Source: an uncultured Oscillospiraceae bacterium (lineage in GTDB: Bacteria; Bacillota; Clostridia; Oscillospirales; Oscillospiraceae). Taken from it: DNA of 40,886 bases. Of this stretch, positions 23,026 through 32,638 are shown piece by piece (position 1 is the first letter of the stretch; each line of letters begins with the position of its first letter). Under the pieces are notes generated by a model. It was not told the DNA's origin. It saw nothing but the letters and a program-made list of their open reading frames with translations, and searched no databases. The DNA lies in NCBI GenBank assembly GCA_944385175.1, contig CALWWB010000007.1:1-40886 (forward strand), written 5' to 3'. A program made the translations under genes and the position numbers.

Positions 23026-23466
23026 TTATACCACCTCTGCCTTTCCGCCGGCCGCCTCGATCTTCTCTTTTGCGGTTGCGGAGAAGGCGGCAGCTTTGAC
23101 GGTCAGCTTCTTGGTAACTTCGCCGTTGCCAAGGAATTTGATGCCGTACTTGCACTTGGAGACAATGCCGGCATCCAGGATGGCCTGGACATCCACGACG
23201 GCGCCGTCTTCAAATCTGTTGAGAACCGCAACGTTCACACCGGTGAGGGGCTGGGCAAAGATATTGTTGAAGCCTCTCTTGGGGATGCGGCGGGCCAGAG
23301 GCATCTGACCGCCTTCAAAGCCTATGCGGGTACCGCCGCCGCTGCGGGCCTTCTGACCCTTATGGCCCCGGCCTGCGGTCTTGCCGTTGCCGGTGGCGTG
23401 GCCTCTGCCCTTGCGCTTGTCGACATGGGTGGAGCCGGGTACGGGAGAAAGTTCATGTATATACAT
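23026..23466 (-). CDS. rplO: 50S ribosomal protein L15
   Basis: A 146-residue L15. The basic N-terminal stretch ([32 protein letters not shown]) is the family signature, followed by [16 protein letters not shown] and the C-terminal domain ending in [24 protein letters not shown]15 is a late-assembly 50S protein. Its stop codon directly abuts the secY start. Confidence 0.98.
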   Translation of the reverse strand: MYIHELSPVPGSTHVDKRKGRGHATGNGKTAGRGHKGQKARSGGGTRIGFEGGQMPLARRIPKRGFNNIFAQPLTGVNVAVLNRFEDGAVVDVQAILDAGIVSKCKYGIKFLGNGEVTKKLTVKAAAFSATAKEKIEAAGGKAEVV

Positions 23467-23480
23467 TTCTCTAGCCCTCC

Positions 23481-23660
23481 TTATTCTTCAGTGACCTTCA
23501 GCAGGTAGCCGATTTTGGCTATCTTGCCCCGGGTCTGGGGATTGTCGGGCTGTACGGTCTCGTTGCCGATCTTGTGCAGACCGAGAGAGTAGGCAGTTGC
23601 GATATGGCTATCCAGTCTGCCGTTGAGGCTCTTGACGAGCTTGATCTTAAGATTTGCCAT
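23481..23660 (-). CDS. rpmD: 50S ribosomal protein L30
   Basis: A 59-residue protein read directly from the sequence. It begins [20 protein letters not shown] and ends in [15 protein letters not shown], with the [25 protein letters not shown] core of bacterial L30. It lies between rpsE and rplO, its usual place. Preceded by a GGAGGA site; the gene is 12 bp after rpsE. Confidence 0.97.
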   Translation of the reverse strand: MANLKIKLVKSLNGRLDSHIATAYSLGLHKIGNETVQPDNPQTRGKIAKIGYLLKVTEE

Positions 23661-23672
23661 GTTCCGTCCTCC

Positions 23673-24197
23673 TTAACCCTGGATCTCTTCAGGAGTCTTG
23701 CCTCTGACGGCGGCCACCTGAGCGGCGTTGCGCAGAGACTTGAGGCCTTCCATAGTGGCGGCGACAACGTTTGCGGGGTTGTTGGTGCGCAGGCACTTGG
23801 TACGGATATTCTTTATACCGGCTGCTTCCACAACGGCACGCACGGCACCGCCGGCGATAACGCCGGTGCCTTCGGGGGCGGGCTTGAGCAGCACGCGGCC
23901 GGCACCAAACTCGCCCAGGACCTCGTGAGGAATGGTGGTGCCCTGGAGGGTCACGGTGCAGATGTTCTTCTTGGCGTCCTCAAGACCCTTGCGGATGGCC
24001 TCGGAGACCTCGTTTGCCTTGCCCATGCCGTAGCCGACACGGCCCTTGCCGTCGCCCACTACGCACAGGGCGGAGAACTTGGCCACGCGGCCGCCCTTGA
24101 CGGTCTTGCTGACACGGTTGAGGGATACAACCTTCTCAACGAATTCGGAAGGAGCCTCGTCCTTGCGGCGGTCTCTTCTGTCATTATTGTAAGCCAT
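23673..24197 (-). CDS. rpsE: 30S ribosomal protein S5
   Basis: A 174-residue S5. After a charged N-terminal stretch ([13 protein letters not shown]) come the double-stranded RNA-binding domain with [33 protein letters not shown] sequence (here [22 protein letters not shown]) and the S5 C-terminal domain with [26 protein letters not shown]5 lies at the decoding and mRNA entry region and affects accuracy. Confidence 0.98.
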   Translation of the reverse strand: MAYNNDRRDRRKDEAPSEFVEKVVSLNRVSKTVKGGRVAKFSALCVVGDGKGRVGYGMGKANEVSEAIRKGLEDAKKNICTVTLQGTTIPHEVLGEFGAGRVLLKPAPEGTGVIAGGAVRAVVEAAGIKNIRTKCLRTNNPANVVAATMEGLKSLRNAAQVAAVRGKTPEEIQG

Positions 24198-24216
24198 AAT
24201 CAGTTATCCCCCTTCC

Positions 24217-24576
24217 TTAGAACTTCAGGCCGCCCTCACGGGCGCCCTCTGCCAGTGCCTTGACGCGGCCGTGATAAATGTAGCCACCGCGGTCGAACAC
24301 CACGTCCTCGATGCCCTTCTTCAGAGCACGCTCGGCTATGGCTGCACCGACTTTCTTTGCGGCTTCAATGTTGCCGCCGCTTCCTTCAAAGCCCTTCTCC
24401 ACGGTGGAGGCGGCAGCCAGAGTGACGCCGGCTACATCGTCGATAATCTGGGCATAGATGTTGTTCTCACTGCGGAATACGCTGAGACGGGGCCGCTCGG
24501 CGGTGCCGGAGATCTTGCCCCTAACTCTGTTGTGGCGCTTGATGCGCTGTCCTCTGGTATCAGGTCTTTTAATCAT
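24217..24576 (-). CDS. rplR: 50S ribosomal protein L18
   Basis: A 119-residue L18. The N-terminal basic segment ([44 protein letters not shown]) and the C-terminal [26 protein letters not shown] signature are intact. With L5 it anchors 5S rRNA to the central protuberance. Confidence 0.98.
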   Translation of the reverse strand: MIKRPDTRGQRIKRHNRVRGKISGTAERPRLSVFRSENNIYAQIIDDVAGVTLAAASTVEKGFEGSGGNIEAAKKVGAAIAERALKKGIEDVVFDRGGYIYHGRVKALAEGAREGGLKF

Positions 24577-24592
24577 TCAGGCACACCTCCGT

Positions 24593-25135
24593 TTACTTAG
24601 CACCGGTCTTGCCTTCTTTGCGGCGGATGACTTCGTAGTCGTACTTGATGCCCTTGCCCTTGTAGGGTTCGGGAGGACGCTTGCCGCGAAGCTCTGCTGC
24701 GAACTGGCCGACCTTCTGCTTGTCGATACCTTTGACGGTGACGTGGTTTGCATCGGGAACGTCGATCTGGATGTCCTCATTCTCGGACATAATGACCTGG
24801 TGGGAATAGCCCAGGTTCATGACCAGATTCTTGCCTTCCTTAGCTGCACGATAACCAACACCGTTTATCTCCAGCTTCTTCTCAAAGCCGTGAGTCACGC
24901 CGATGACCATGTTGTCAATCAGGGTTCTGGTCAGGCCGTGGAGGGAACGGTTCTCTTTGGTATCGTCGGGACGGGAAACGGTGATAACGCCATTTTCCAC
25001 ATTGACCTTCATCTGGGGGACGAGGTCACGCTCCAGGATGCCTTTGGGCCCCTTGACGGTGATGTGGTTATGCTCGTCAACCTTGACTTCAACGCCGGCG
25101 GGCACGGTGATGGGAGCTCTTCCTATTCTAGACAT
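24593..25135 (-). CDS. rplF: 50S ribosomal protein L6
   Basis: A 180-residue L6 with two repeated domains. It starts [20 protein letters not shown], and the second half contains the family signature [26 protein letters not shown] close to the C-terminus. It lies near the factor-binding stalk base of the 50S subunit. It sits between rpsH and rplR with 12- and 16-bp gaps. Confidence 0.98.
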   Translation of the reverse strand: MSRIGRAPITVPAGVEVKVDEHNHITVKGPKGILERDLVPQMKVNVENGVITVSRPDDTKENRSLHGLTRTLIDNMVIGVTHGFEKKLEINGVGYRAAKEGKNLVMNLGYSHQVIMSENEDIQIDVPDANHVTVKGIDKQKVGQFAAELRGKRPPEPYKGKGIKYDYEVIRRKEGKTGAK

Positions 25136-25147
25136 TCTGCTACCTCC

Positions 25148-25546
25148 TTACCAAATGAACGCAAGGACTTCCCCGCCCACATGCTCTTTGCGAGCCTGCT
25201 TGTCGGTCATGACGCCCTTGGAAGTGGAAATAATAGCGATGCCCAGGCCTCTGAGAACGCGGGGCAGCTCGTCGGCGCCTGCATACACGCGCAGGCCGGG
25301 CTTGCTGACGCGGCGGAGACCCTGAATAGCCTTCTCCTTACCGGGGAGATACTTGAGGGTGATGCGGATGATGCCCTGGGTGCCGTCATCAATGACCTGG
25401 TAGTTCTTGATGTAGCCTTCGTTGAGAAGGATCTCGGCAATAGCCTTCTTCATCTTGGAAGCGGGGACATCGACGGTTTCATGCTTTGCGCTACCGGCGT
25501 TGCGGATGCGGGTAAGCATATCTGCAATGGGGTCAGTGATCTGCAT
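25148..25546 (-). CDS. rpsH: 30S ribosomal protein S8
   Basis: A 132-residue S8. The N-terminus [31 protein letters not shown] and the C-terminal [26 protein letters not shown], the rRNA helix 21 contact, are typical. S8 is the spc-operon autorepressor in Escherichia coli. Here its gene is preceded by a 221-bp hairpin-rich spacer. Confidence 0.98.
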   Translation of the reverse strand: MQITDPIADMLTRIRNAGSAKHETVDVPASKMKKAIAEILLNEGYIKNYQVIDDGTQGIIRITLKYLPGKEKAIQGLRRVSKPGLRVYAGADELPRVLRGLGIAIISTSKGVMTDKQARKEHVGGEVLAFIW

Positions 25547-25572
25547 TGATTTTATCCTCCTAATTTAGAGTT

Positions 25573-25746
25573 ACTGCTTTCGGCAGTTTCGGCGGCGAGG
25601 TTCCATGTCAATACATGATTGACCATGGCCTTTCGCCATCCGTTATATATTGCAGGCGGAAGGGATCAGCTTCCGCTTACAACCAAGGTTTTTCCGGATT
25701 CCCGGAATAGGCCGCCGGTACATGCTGTGCCTTCCGGCCCAGCATG
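25573..25746 (-). promoter_or_regulatory. Structured spacer between rpsZ and rpsH
   Basis: The 221-bp gap 25547-25767 codes for nothing recognisable. It holds hairpins CATGCTG/CAGCATG (25721-25727/25740-25746), GCGGAAG/CTTCCGC (25656-25662/25670-25676) and ACTGC/GCAGT (25573-25577/25583-25587). No credible promoter was found. It may be an autoregulatory site, a processing region or an inserted element. Confidence 0.45.
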
Positions 25747-25767
25747 ACCTGTGCAGCCGGGGCTGCC

Positions 25768-25953
25768 TTAGAAGCTGGCCTTGCGCACGCCGGGGATCTG
25801 GCCCTTGTAAGCCAGCTCGCGGAAGCAGATGCGGCAGATGCCGTAGTTGCGCAGGTAAGCGTGGGGACGGCCGCAGATCTTGCAGCGGTTGTACTTGCGG
25901 GTGGAGAACTTAGCAGGAGCCTGCTGTTTGAGAATCATAGATTTCTTAGCCAT
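25768..25953 (-). CDS. rpsZ: 30S ribosomal protein S14 type Z
   Basis: A 61-residue S14 of the short zinc-binding form. C24-X2-C27 and C40-X2-C43 form the zinc site ([22 protein letters not shown]), and the tail [14 protein letters not shown] is typical. It assembles in the 30S head near S3 and S10. It follows rplE by 13 bp and precedes the 221-bp spacer. Confidence 0.98.
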   Translation of the reverse strand: MAKKSMILKQQAPAKFSTRKYNRCKICGRPHAYLRNYGICRICFRELAYKGQIPGVRKASF

Positions 25954-25966
25954 TTCTTAGTCCTCC

Positions 25967-26506
25967 TTAGCTCACGAAGGGAGCACCCATGAGCCTGAGC
26001 AGCTCCCGGGCCTCTTCGTCGGTCTTTGCGGTGGTGGTGATGGCGATGTTCATACCACGCAGCTTCTCGATCTTGTCGTACTCGATCTCGGGGAAGATGA
26101 TCTGCTCTTTCAGGCCCAGGCTGTAGTTGCCGCGGCCGTCGAAGGCGTCTGCGGAGATGCCGCGGAAGTCGCGGACACGGGGCAGAGCCACGTTGAACAG
26201 ACGATCCAGGAACTCCCACATACGGTCCTGGCGGAGAGTGACCTTCACGCCAACCTTCATGCCCTCACGGAGCTTGAAGTTGGCGACGGACTTCTTTGCC
26301 ACGGTGGCGACAGCGTGCTGGCCGGTGATGGCGGAGATGTCCTTGATGACGGCCTCCAGGGCCTTTGCGTTATCCTTGCAGTCGCCGCAGCCCACAGACA
26401 CAACGATCTTGTCCAGCTTGGGGATCTGCATGGTGGACTTGTACTGGAACTTCTCCATGAGAGCAGGAGCAACTTCCTCAAGATACTTTTTCTTCATTCT
26501 TGTCAT
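25967..26506 (-). CDS. rplE: 50S ribosomal protein L5
   Basis: A 179-residue L5. The segments [44 protein letters not shown] and [33 protein letters not shown] are conserved family blocks. It binds 5S rRNA and contacts the P-site tRNA elbow. The usual start of the second block (IVVNMGVG) reads IVVSVGCG, a mild difference. Confidence 0.98.
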   Translation of the reverse strand: MTRMKKKYLEEVAPALMEKFQYKSTMQIPKLDKIVVSVGCGDCKDNAKALEAVIKDISAITGQHAVATVAKKSVANFKLREGMKVGVKVTLRQDRMWEFLDRLFNVALPRVRDFRGISADAFDGRGNYSLGLKEQIIFPEIEYDKIEKLRGMNIAITTTAKTDEEARELLRLMGAPFVS

Positions 26507-26524
26507 AGTAAGTTATCTCCTTTC

Positions 26525-26830
26525 TCAGATTTCTGCGCCGCACTTCTTGCAGACGCGGACCTTCTTGCCGTCCACTATCTTGTGGCCGACGCGGGTGCCC
26601 TTGCCGCACTTGGGGCAGACCAGCTGCACCTTGCAGGCGTAGATGGGGGTCTCCATCTTGATGATGCCGCCGTCCTGGCCCTGCTTCTGGGGCTTCTGGT
26701 GCTTGGTGGCCACGTTCACGCCCTCAACGACGACCTTCATTCCCTTGGGGTCGGCAGACAGGACCTTGCCCTGCGTGCCCTTGTCCTTACCGGACAGAAC
26801 GATGACTTTATCGTCTCTCTTGATGTTCAT
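26525..26830 (-). CDS. rplX: 50S ribosomal protein L24 with C-terminal zinc ribbon
   Basis: A 101-residue L24. The KOW motif lies at the N-terminus (DDKVIVLSGKDKGTQGKVLSADPKGMKVVVEGVN). The C-terminal half has C72-X2-C75 and C94-X2-C97 (VCPKCG and VCKKCG), a zinc-ribbon version found in some bacteria. L24 starts 50S assembly. It is 16 bp downstream of rplN. Confidence 0.97.
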   Translation of the reverse strand: MNIKRDDKVIVLSGKDKGTQGKVLSADPKGMKVVVEGVNVATKHQKPQKQGQDGGIIKMETPIYACKVQLVCPKCGKGTRVGHKIVDGKKVRVCKKCGAEI

Positions 26831-26846
26831 ATCTCTTTGCCCTCCA

Positions 26847-27218
26847 TTAAATCACTTCGGGAGCCAGGGACAGGATCTTCATGTATTCCTTGTCGCGGAG
26901 CTCACGGGCGACGGGTCCAAAGATACGGGTGCCACGGGGGTTCTTATCGCCGGTGTTGATAAGAACGGCGGCATTCTCGTCGAAACGGACATAGGTGCCG
27001 TCGGCACGGCGCACGGGCTTGACGGTGCGGACGACAACGGCCTTGACCACGTCGCCCTTCTTCACCTGACCGCCGGGAGCAGCCTTGCGGACGGAGCAAA
27101 CTACAACGTCACCGATGCTGGCATACTTGCGCTTGGAGCCGCCAAGCACGCGGATGCACTTAAGTTCCTTGGCGCCGGTATTGTCGGCGACCTTCAGATA
27201 AGATTCCTGCTGTATCAT
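26847..27218 (-). CDS. rplN: 50S ribosomal protein L14
   Basis: A 123-residue L14 of standard length. It starts [28 protein letters not shown] and contains the signature [26 protein letters not shown] and the end [23 protein letters not shown]. It forms an intersubunit bridge and is where RsfS binds. Confidence 0.98.
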   Translation of the reverse strand: MIQQESYLKVADNTGAKELKCIRVLGGSKRKYASIGDVVVCSVRKAAPGGQVKKGDVVKAVVVRTVKPVRRADGTYVRFDENAAVLINTGDKNPRGTRIFGPVARELRDKEYMKILSLAPEVI

Positions 27219-27230
27219 TCTGGCGCCTCC

Positions 27231-27494
27231 TTACTTAGCCTTCTCAACTATTTCGACCACGCGCCATCTCTTGTCCTTGGACAGGGGGCGGGTCTCCATC
27301 ACGCGGACGATATCGCCGACGCCGCACTCGTTATTCTCGTCGTGGGCCTTCAGGCGGTAGGTGCGTCCGATGATCTTCTTATAGGTCTTGTGGGCAACCC
27401 GGTCCTCCACGATGACGACCACGGTCTTGTCCATCTTGTCAGATACGACCTTGCCTACGCGGGTCTTACGGGAAGTAGTTCTTTCTTCGTTCAT
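27231..27494 (-). CDS. rpsQ: 30S ribosomal protein S17
   Basis: An 87-residue OB-fold protein. [22 protein letters not shown] and the C-terminal [28 protein letters not shown] signature identify S17, an early-binding 16S protein. It lies between rpmC and rplN, its standard place. Confidence 0.98.
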   Translation of the reverse strand: MNEERTTSRKTRVGKVVSDKMDKTVVVIVEDRVAHKTYKKIIGRTYRLKAHDENNECGVGDIVRVMETRPLSKDKRWRVVEIVEKAK

Positions 27495-27508
27495 TATTCC
27501 TTACCTCC

Positions 27509-27697
27509 TCAATTCTGCTTCTCGCTCAGCACGGTCTTGACACGGGCAATGTCACGGCGCACAGCAGAGATCTTGGTGGGGTTGTCAAGATGATTGGTGG
27601 CATGCTGCATACGGAGCATGAACAGGTCCTTCTTCAGGTCGACCAGCTTGCTCTGGAGCTCATCCACAGACAGGGAGCGTATTTCGTTTGCCTTCAT
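27509..27697 (-). CDS. rpmC: 50S ribosomal protein L29
   Basis: A 62-residue two-helix protein with the L29 pattern [42 protein letters not shown]. The ATG at 27697 is preferred over the GTG codon at 27709, which would make the gene overlap the end of rplP. GGTGGTGA lies just upstream. L29 is at the tunnel exit, where it docks trigger factor with L23. Confidence 0.96.
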   Translation of the reverse strand: MKANEIRSLSVDELQSKLVDLKKDLFMLRMQHATNHLDNPTKISAVRRDIARVKTVLSEKQN

Positions 27698-27698
27698 C

Positions 27699-28130
27699 TT
27701 ATTCACCACCGTTCTCAGTCTCGGTGCCCTTCATGACTATCTTGGTCTTGATGGGCAGTTTGTGGCTGGCGAGGCGGAGAGCCTCACGGGCGATCTCCTC
27801 GGAGACGCCTGCGATCTCAAACATCACTCTGCCGGGCTTGACGACAGCGACCCAATACTCGGGGGAACCTTTACCGGAACCCATACGGGTCTCGGCAGGC
27901 TTTGCGGTAACGGGCTTGTCGGGGAAAATCTTGATCCAGACCTGGCCGCCGCGCTTGGTGTAACGGGTCATTGCGATACGGGCTGCCTCTATCTGGTTGG
28001 AGGTGATCCAGCCGGGCTCCTGTGCGGCCAGGCCGAACTCACCGTAGTTGACTACGTTGCCGCGGGTAGCTTTGCCCTTCATTCGGCCGCGCTGTACTCT
28101 GCGGTACTTGACTCTCTTGGGCATTAACAT
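27699..28130 (-). CDS. rplP: 50S ribosomal protein L16
   Basis: A 143-residue L16. [24 protein letters not shown] and [52 protein letters not shown] are near-invariant blocks. It organises the A-site tRNA contact of the 50S subunit. The start codon overlaps the rpsC stop by one base (TAATG), so translation is coupled. Confidence 0.98.
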   Translation of the reverse strand: MLMPKRVKYRRVQRGRMKGKATRGNVVNYGEFGLAAQEPGWITSNQIEAARIAMTRYTKRGGQVWIKIFPDKPVTAKPAETRMGSGKGSPEYWVAVVKPGRVMFEIAGVSEEIAREALRLASHKLPIKTKIVMKGTETENGGE

Positions 28131-28984
28131 TAGTCGTTGCCTCCTTCCTTAGCAGGGGCAGCGCTGCGGGGGCCACGGTTGTAACCGCCCTGGCCGGCAG
28201 GTCTGCTGCCATAAGGCTGACGGCGCTCGCCGCCCTGGCCACGGTTGTCCCGGTTGTAGCCGCCCTGACGGCGGTCGCCCCGGCGGTCGTCTCTGCGGCG
28301 GCGCTCACCGGCGGGCTTGGACAGATCCATGGTACGGGGGGTGGTGCGCAGGGTCTGGGAGAGGACCTCGCCCTTGTAGATCCACACCTTCACGCCGATG
28401 CGGCCGTAAGTGGTGTTTGCCTCGGCAAAGCCGTAGTCAATGTCGGCACGGATGGTCTGCAGGGGGATGGTGCCCTCATGATAGCACTCGCTTCTTGCGA
28501 TCTCGGCGCCGCCCAGACGGCCGCCACACTTGACCTTGATGCCCCGGGCGCCCATTCTCATGGCGCGGCCCATGGCGTTCTTCATTGCACGGCGGAAGCC
28601 GATACGCTTCTCCAACTGCTGGGCAATGTTCTCAGCCACCAGCTGGGCATTGGTGTCGGGGGTACGAACCTCAACGATGGAGAGAGCCACGGGCTTGCCG
28701 ATGAGCTTCTCTACCTCCTGGCGCAGGCGCTCTATCTCCTGGCCGCCCTTGCCGATGACGACACCGGGACGGCTGCAGTGGATATAGATACGGACCTTTG
28801 CGCTGTCGCGCTCTATCTCGATGGTGGGGACACCGGCGGAATAGAGGGTCTTCTTCAAAAACTGACGGATCTTGTAGTCCTCGACTATCAGATCGCCTAC
28901 CTTGTCCTCTCTTGCGTACCATCTGGAATCCCAGTCCTTGATGACGCCGACACGCAGGCCGTGAGGATTAACTTTCTGTCCCAT
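28130..28984 (-). CDS. rpsC: 30S ribosomal protein S3 with Arg/Gly-rich tail
   Basis: A 284-residue S3, longer than the usual 210-230. The N-terminal [20 protein letters not shown], the KH domain with GKGG (78-81) and the C-terminal domain with GGAEIARSE and [10 protein letters not shown] are normal. From about residue 222 an extra 60-residue tail rich in Arg, Gly, Asp and Asn follows, with QGGYNR repeated at 240-245 and 265-270. This disordered RGG-like tail should bind RNA; its role is not known. S3 lines the mRNA entry channel and has helicase activity with S4 and S5. Confidence 0.97.
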   Translation of the reverse strand: MGQKVNPHGLRVGVIKDWDSRWYAREDKVGDLIVEDYKIRQFLKKTLYSAGVPTIEIERDSAKVRIYIHCSRPGVVIGKGGQEIERLRQEVEKLIGKPVALSIVEVRTPDTNAQLVAENIAQQLEKRIGFRRAMKNAMGRAMRMGARGIKVKCGGRLGGAEIARSECYHEGTIPLQTIRADIDYGFAEANTTYGRIGVKVWIYKGEVLSQTLRTTPRTMDLSKPAGERRRRDDRRGDRRQGGYNRDNRGQGGERRQPYGSRPAGQGGYNRGPRSAAPAKEGGND

Positions 28985-29001
28985 AATTCTGCCTCCTTCC
29001 C

Positions 29002-29349
29002 TTAGTCTCTCTCAGCCACGGCGATGGTGATGTGGCTGGTGCGCTTGTTGATGCGGTACATACGGCCCTGAGCTCTGGGCATACCCCTCTTGAGGATGGG
29101 GCCGGCGTTTGCGTAAGTCTCGCAGACGTAGAGCTTCTCGGGGTCCATTTCAAAGTTGTTCTCGGCGTTGGCCATGGCGCTCTTGAGCACCTTGATCATC
29201 AGCTCGCAGCCGGCCTTGGGGGTGTTCTCCATCAGGGCCATGGCAAGGTTTGCGTCCTTGCCGCGGATCATGTCGCAGATGATCTCTACCTTGCGGGGAG
29301 AAATACGGGCGTATTTGTGCTCCGCACGGGCAATTTTCTTCTCGTCCAT
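29002..29349 (-). CDS. rplV: 50S ribosomal protein L22
   Basis: A 115-residue L22. [25 protein letters not shown] is the N-terminal signature, and the C-terminal hairpin has [27 protein letters not shown], the loop that lines the exit tunnel. Its neighbours rpsS and rpsC are in the usual order. Confidence 0.98.
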   Translation of the reverse strand: MDEKKIARAEHKYARISPRKVEIICDMIRGKDANLAMALMENTPKAGCELMIKVLKSAMANAENNFEMDPEKLYVCETYANAGPILKRGMPRAQGRMYRINKRTSHITIAVAERD

Positions 29350-29361
29350 TTTTTCTCCTCC

Positions 29362-29634
29362 TTACTTACCGGTCTTGCTGCCGGCGTGGCCGCGGAAGGT
29401 ACGGGTGGGGGCGAACTCGCCCAGCTTGTGGCCAACCATATCTTCGGTGACATACACGGGCACATGACGGCGGCCGTCATGGACGGCGATGGTGTGTCCA
29501 ACAAAGGACGGGAATATAGTGGAGGAACGAGACCAGGTCTTCACGACCTGCTTGTTGCCGGTCTTGTTCATCTCTTCGACTCTCTTCAGCAGCTCGGGAG
29601 CAACGAAGGGGCCTTTCTTTATGCTTCTGCTCAT
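29362..29634 (-). CDS. rpsS: 30S ribosomal protein S19
   Basis: A 90-residue S19. [44 protein letters not shown] and [17 protein letters not shown] are conserved. It lies on the 30S head with S13. Confidence 0.98.
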   Translation of the reverse strand: MSRSIKKGPFVAPELLKRVEEMNKTGNKQVVKTWSRSSTIFPSFVGHTIAVHDGRRHVPVYVTEDMVGHKLGEFAPTRTFRGHAGSKTGK

Positions 29635-29649
29635 TTATCTATTCCCTCC

Positions 29650-30486
29650 TTACTTAGCGTTGCGGCGCTTGACTATGAACTTATCGGTGTGGTTCTTAGT
29701 CTTGCGGGTCTTGTAACCCAGTGCGGGCTTGCCCCAGGGGGTAACGGGGCCGGGACGGCCGATGGGGGACTTGCCTTCGCCGCCGCCGTGGGGGTGATCG
29801 CAGGGGTTCATGACGGAGCCGCGGACGGTGGGACGGATGCCCATATGGCGCTTGCGGCCGGCCTTGCCGATGTGGATGTTGGCGTGGTCGATATTACCCA
29901 CCTGGCCCACAGTGGCGTAGCACTCCAGGCGGACCTTGCGGAACTCACCGGAGGGGAGACGCACGGTAGCCATGCCGTTCTCTTTTGCCATCAGCTGAGC
30001 AGCCACGCCGGCGCTGCGCACCAGCTGGGCGCCCTTGCCGGGATAGAGCTCGATGTTGTGGATAACGGTACCCACAGGGATGTTTGCCAGGGGCAGTGCG
30101 TTGCCGGGCTTGATGTCAGCAGCGGCTGAGGAGACGATGGTGTCGCCTGCGGCCAGGCCGACGGGAGCCAGGATGTAGCGGCGCTCGCCGTCTTCATACT
30201 CGCACAGGGCGATGTATGCGCTGCGGTTGGGGTCATACTCCAGACGAAGGACCTTTGCGCTGACATCCAGCTTATTGCGCTTGAAGTCGATAACGCGGTA
30301 CTTCTGGCGGTTGCCGCCGCCCTGATGACGGACGGTGATGCGGCCGTAGCTGTTGCGGCCAGCGTTCTTCTTGAGAACCTCTACCAGGGATTTCTCGGGC
30401 TTGACGTGCTTGGCAACACCGTCGAAGCCGGAGACGGTCATGTGACGTCTGGAAGGAGTTGTAGGTCTGTAGGTTTTGATAGACAT
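29650..30486 (-). CDS. rplB: 50S ribosomal protein L2
   Basis: A 278-residue L2. The N-terminal [29 protein letters not shown] and the C-terminal signature [16 protein letters not shown] with [10 protein letters not shown] are present, including the His (HPHGG) placed near the peptidyl transferase centre. L2 is needed for subunit joining. Confidence 0.98.
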   Translation of the reverse strand: MSIKTYRPTTPSRRHMTVSGFDGVAKHVKPEKSLVEVLKKNAGRNSYGRITVRHQGGGNRQKYRVIDFKRNKLDVSAKVLRLEYDPNRSAYIALCEYEDGERRYILAPVGLAAGDTIVSSAAADIKPGNALPLANIPVGTVIHNIELYPGKGAQLVRSAGVAAQLMAKENGMATVRLPSGEFRKVRLECYATVGQVGNIDHANIHIGKAGRKRHMGIRPTVRGSVMNPCDHPHGGGEGKSPIGRPGPVTPWGKPALGYKTRKTKNHTDKFIVKRRNAK

Positions 30487-30500
30487 TCTTTATTCCTCCC

Positions 30501-30797
30501 TTATGCCATGCCTTCAAAGAGCTCGATGTTCTTGGAGTCGGCGCTGAGCTTCACGACTGCTTTCTTCCAGGAGGCGGTCTTGCCCATGGGGTAAGCGCCG
30601 GTACGCTTTGCCTTGCCCATCATGTTGATGGTGGTGACTTTGATGACCTTGACGCCGAAGATCTCCTCGATGGCCTTCTTTATCTCGATCTTGTTTGCAT
30701 CCTTGGCAACCTCGAATGCGTACTTCTTGATGTCCAGGTCTTCCATGGACTGCTCGGTGATGATGGGACGGATGATAACGTCGTATGCGGTCTTCAT
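30501..30797 (-). CDS. rplW: 50S ribosomal protein L23
   Basis: A 98-residue L23. [17 protein letters not shown] and the [21 protein letters not shown] segment are typical, including the conserved GRxPMGK-like loop. It docks trigger factor and signal recognition particle at the tunnel exit. Its start overlaps the rplD stop by one base. Confidence 0.97.
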   Translation of the reverse strand: MKTAYDVIIRPIITEQSMEDLDIKKYAFEVAKDANKIEIKKAIEEIFGVKVIKVTTINMMGKAKRTGAYPMGKTASWKKAVVKLSADSKNIELFEGMA

Positions 30798-31420
30798 CAG
30801 GCGTACACCTCCTCGATCTTGGCAAGGGCAGCCTTGTCAACTACCATCTTGCCGCTGGTGAGTATCATGTAGGGACTGAGGATGTTGGCCACGGTGGTGC
30901 TGACGCCTGCAATGTTGCGGGCAGACTTGACCACTGCTTCGTCAAGGTTCTCGGTCACTACAAGGGCCTTGCCCTCCACACCGATCTTGGTGAGGAAGTT
31001 CTTGAAGGCCTTGGTCTTGATCTCTTCCATCTTCAGGCCGTCTACCACCAGGATCTCGGCCTCGGCGGCCTTGGCGGACAGGGCAGACTTGAGGGCCAGA
31101 CGCTTGACCTTCTTATTGAGGCTGTAGCTGTAATCCCGGGGCTTGGGGGCAAAGGCTACGCCGCCGTGATACCACACGGGGGAACCTGCATAACCGGCGC
31201 GGGCGCGGCCGGTGCCCTTCTGGCGCCAGGGCTTTCTGGTGGTGTAGGAAACTTCACCCTTGGTGAGAGCGCTCTGGGTGCCCTGGCGGCAGTTGGCCAG
31301 GTGGTTCTTGACGGAGTCATGCAGGACGCTCTTGTTGGGCTCGATGCCGAAAATGGCCTCGGAGAGCTCGATCTCGCCGATCTTCTCGCCTGCCATATTA
31401 AAAACGTTTGCTTTAGGCAT
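30797..31420 (-). CDS. rplD: 50S ribosomal protein L4
   Basis: A 207-residue L4. The core loop reads [28 protein letters not shown] with the conserved GTGRAR, which reaches into the tunnel. L4 autoregulates the S10 operon in Escherichia coli, and this operon begins with a leader that contains an attenuator-like hairpin. Confidence 0.98.
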   Translation of the reverse strand: MPKANVFNMAGEKIGEIELSEAIFGIEPNKSVLHDSVKNHLANCRQGTQSALTKGEVSYTTRKPWRQKGTGRARAGYAGSPVWYHGGVAFAPKPRDYSYSLNKKVKRLALKSALSAKAAEAEILVVDGLKMEEIKTKAFKNFLTKIGVEGKALVVTENLDEAVVKSARNIAGVSTTVANILSPYMILTSGKMVVDKAALAKIEEVYA

Positions 31421-31439
31421 TTATGCTGCTCTCCTTTCT

Positions 31440-32168
31440 TTACTTGGTACGTGCGGAAGCCTTCTGGGGATTGACACGGGCGGAAGCCTTCTGAGGATTG
31501 AGGCTGATGCCGGCGCCTTCGCCCTTCTTGACAGGCTGGGTCTTGGCGGTGGACTTGATATACACGATGCTGCCCTTGGGGCCGGGGACGGCGCCGCGGA
31601 TTGCGATCATGTTCAGCTCTGCGTCGACCTTCACCACGTCCAGGTTCTGGACGGTGACCTGGTCCACGCCCATGTGGCCGGCCTGCTTCTTGCCCGGGAA
31701 TATACGGGAAGGATCAGTGCTGGAGCCCATGGAACCGGCGTGACGGTGAACGGGACCGCCGCCGTGGCTGGTGGGGGTGCGGCCCTGGCCGAAGCGCTTG
31801 ATAACGCCGGCGTAGCCCTTGCCCTTGCTGGTACCGGTGATGTCTACCTTCTCGCCCTCTGCAAAGACGTCGGCCTTGACAACATCGCCGACTTCAAGCT
31901 TGCTGCTGTCCTCCAGGCGGAACTCCTTGAGGTGCTTCACCATGCCTACGCCCGCCTTCTTCAGGTGGCCCTGCTCAGGCTGGCTCAGCTTCTTCTCGGC
32001 CACTTCCTCGTAACCGAACTGGACTGCTTCGTATCCTTCCTTCTCCTTGGTCATCTTCTGCACGACCACGCAGGGGCCGGCTTCAATGACGGTTACGGGA
32101 ATGACCTTACCAGTCTCGTCGAAGATCTGCGTCATGCCGACCTTCTTGCCGATGATGGCTTTCTTCAT
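31440..32168 (-). CDS. rplC: 50S ribosomal protein L3 with duplicated C-terminal peptide
   Basis: A 242-residue L3, about 30 residues longer than usual. The [25 protein letters not shown]-terminus and the loop with [23 protein letters not shown] are standard. The tail ends in two 9-residue copies of N-P-Q-K-A-S-A-R ([18 protein letters not shown]), encoded by a 27-bp tandem repeat at 31450-31503. L3 reaches the peptidyl transferase centre and starts 50S assembly. It follows rpsJ after a structured 152-bp spacer. Confidence 0.97.
   Translation of the reverse strand: MKKAIIGKKVGMTQIFDETGKVIPVTVIEAGPCVVVQKMTKEKEGYEAVQFGYEEVAEKKLSQPEQGHLKKAGVGMVKHLKEFRLEDSSKLEVGDVVKADVFAEGEKVDITGTSKGKGYAGVIKRFGQGRTPTSHGGGPVHRHAGSMGSSTDPSRIFPGKKQAGHMGVDQVTVQNLDVVKVDAELNMIAIRGAVPGPKGSIVYIKSTAKTQPVKKGEGAGISLNPQKASARVNPQKASARTK
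31450..31503. repeat. 27-bp tandem repeat in the 3' end of rplC
   Basis: Two adjacent 27-bp units (31450-31476 and 31477-31503) agree at 23 positions and encode the repeated peptide at the L3 C-terminus. Confidence 0.85.
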
Positions 32169-32192
32169 TTTATTTCCTCCTATTGGTTATTG

Positions 32193-32311
32193 GTTGCCTC
32201 GCTTAGCCCGGGTGTTGGGCGCCCGTCCAGAGGCTGGCAACTTAACCCGTCCGCATACGCAAGCTGCGGACAATGGGTCGTTGACTTGTGGGTTTTGCCC
32301 CAGCGGGCAAA
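32193..32311 (-). promoter_or_regulatory. Structured spacer between rpsJ and rplC
   Basis: The 152-bp gap 32169-32320 holds three stems: 32294-32300/32305-32311 (7 bp, CAGC loop), ACCC plus GTCCGCA (32245-32255) with TGCGGAC and GGGT (32265-32278), and an outer GTTGCC/GGCAAC pair (32193-32198/32236-32241). There is no promoter-like sequence and no T-tract. It is a candidate processing or protein-binding region. Confidence 0.45.
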
Positions 32312-32320
32312 GGGTTTGGT

Positions 32321-32638
32321 TCAGAGCTTGATCTCGATCTCCACGCCGGCAGGGACTTCCAGATTCATCAGGGCCTCAACGGTCTTCTGATTGGGGCTGA
32401 GGATGTCGATAAGGCGCTTGTGGGTGCGGCGCTCAAACTGCTCACGGCTGTCCTTGTACTTGTGAACGGCACGAAGGATGGTGACTATTTCGGTCTTAGT
32501 GGGCAGGGGGATGGGGCCGGACACCTTTGCATCGGTGCGCTTTGCTGCCTCGACGATGGTCTCGGCGGCCTTGTCGATGAGCTGATGATCGTAGGCCTTC
32601 AGGCGGATACGGATCATGTTCTTGTTGTTTGCTGCCAT
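32321..32638 (-). CDS. rpsJ: 30S ribosomal protein S10
   Basis: A 105-residue S10. [43 protein letters not shown] and the [16 protein letters not shown] block are conserved; three extra residues precede the usual Met. The ATG at 32638 has AAGGAG 8 nt upstream; in-frame sequence farther upstream belongs to the leader. S10 also acts as NusE in transcription antitermination. It is the first gene of the S10-spc-alpha supercluster, which begins here rather than with rpsL-fusA-tuf. Confidence 0.98.
   Translation of the reverse strand: MAANNKNMIRIRLKAYDHQLIDKAAETIVEAAKRTDAKVSGPIPLPTKTEIVTILRAVHKYKDSREQFERRTHKRLIDILSPNQKTVEALMNLEVPAGVEIEIKL

Noticed and set aside
25547..25767. An internal promoter before rpsH
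   Set aside because: A TTGACA occurs on the minus strand, but there is no -10 box at 15-19 bp.
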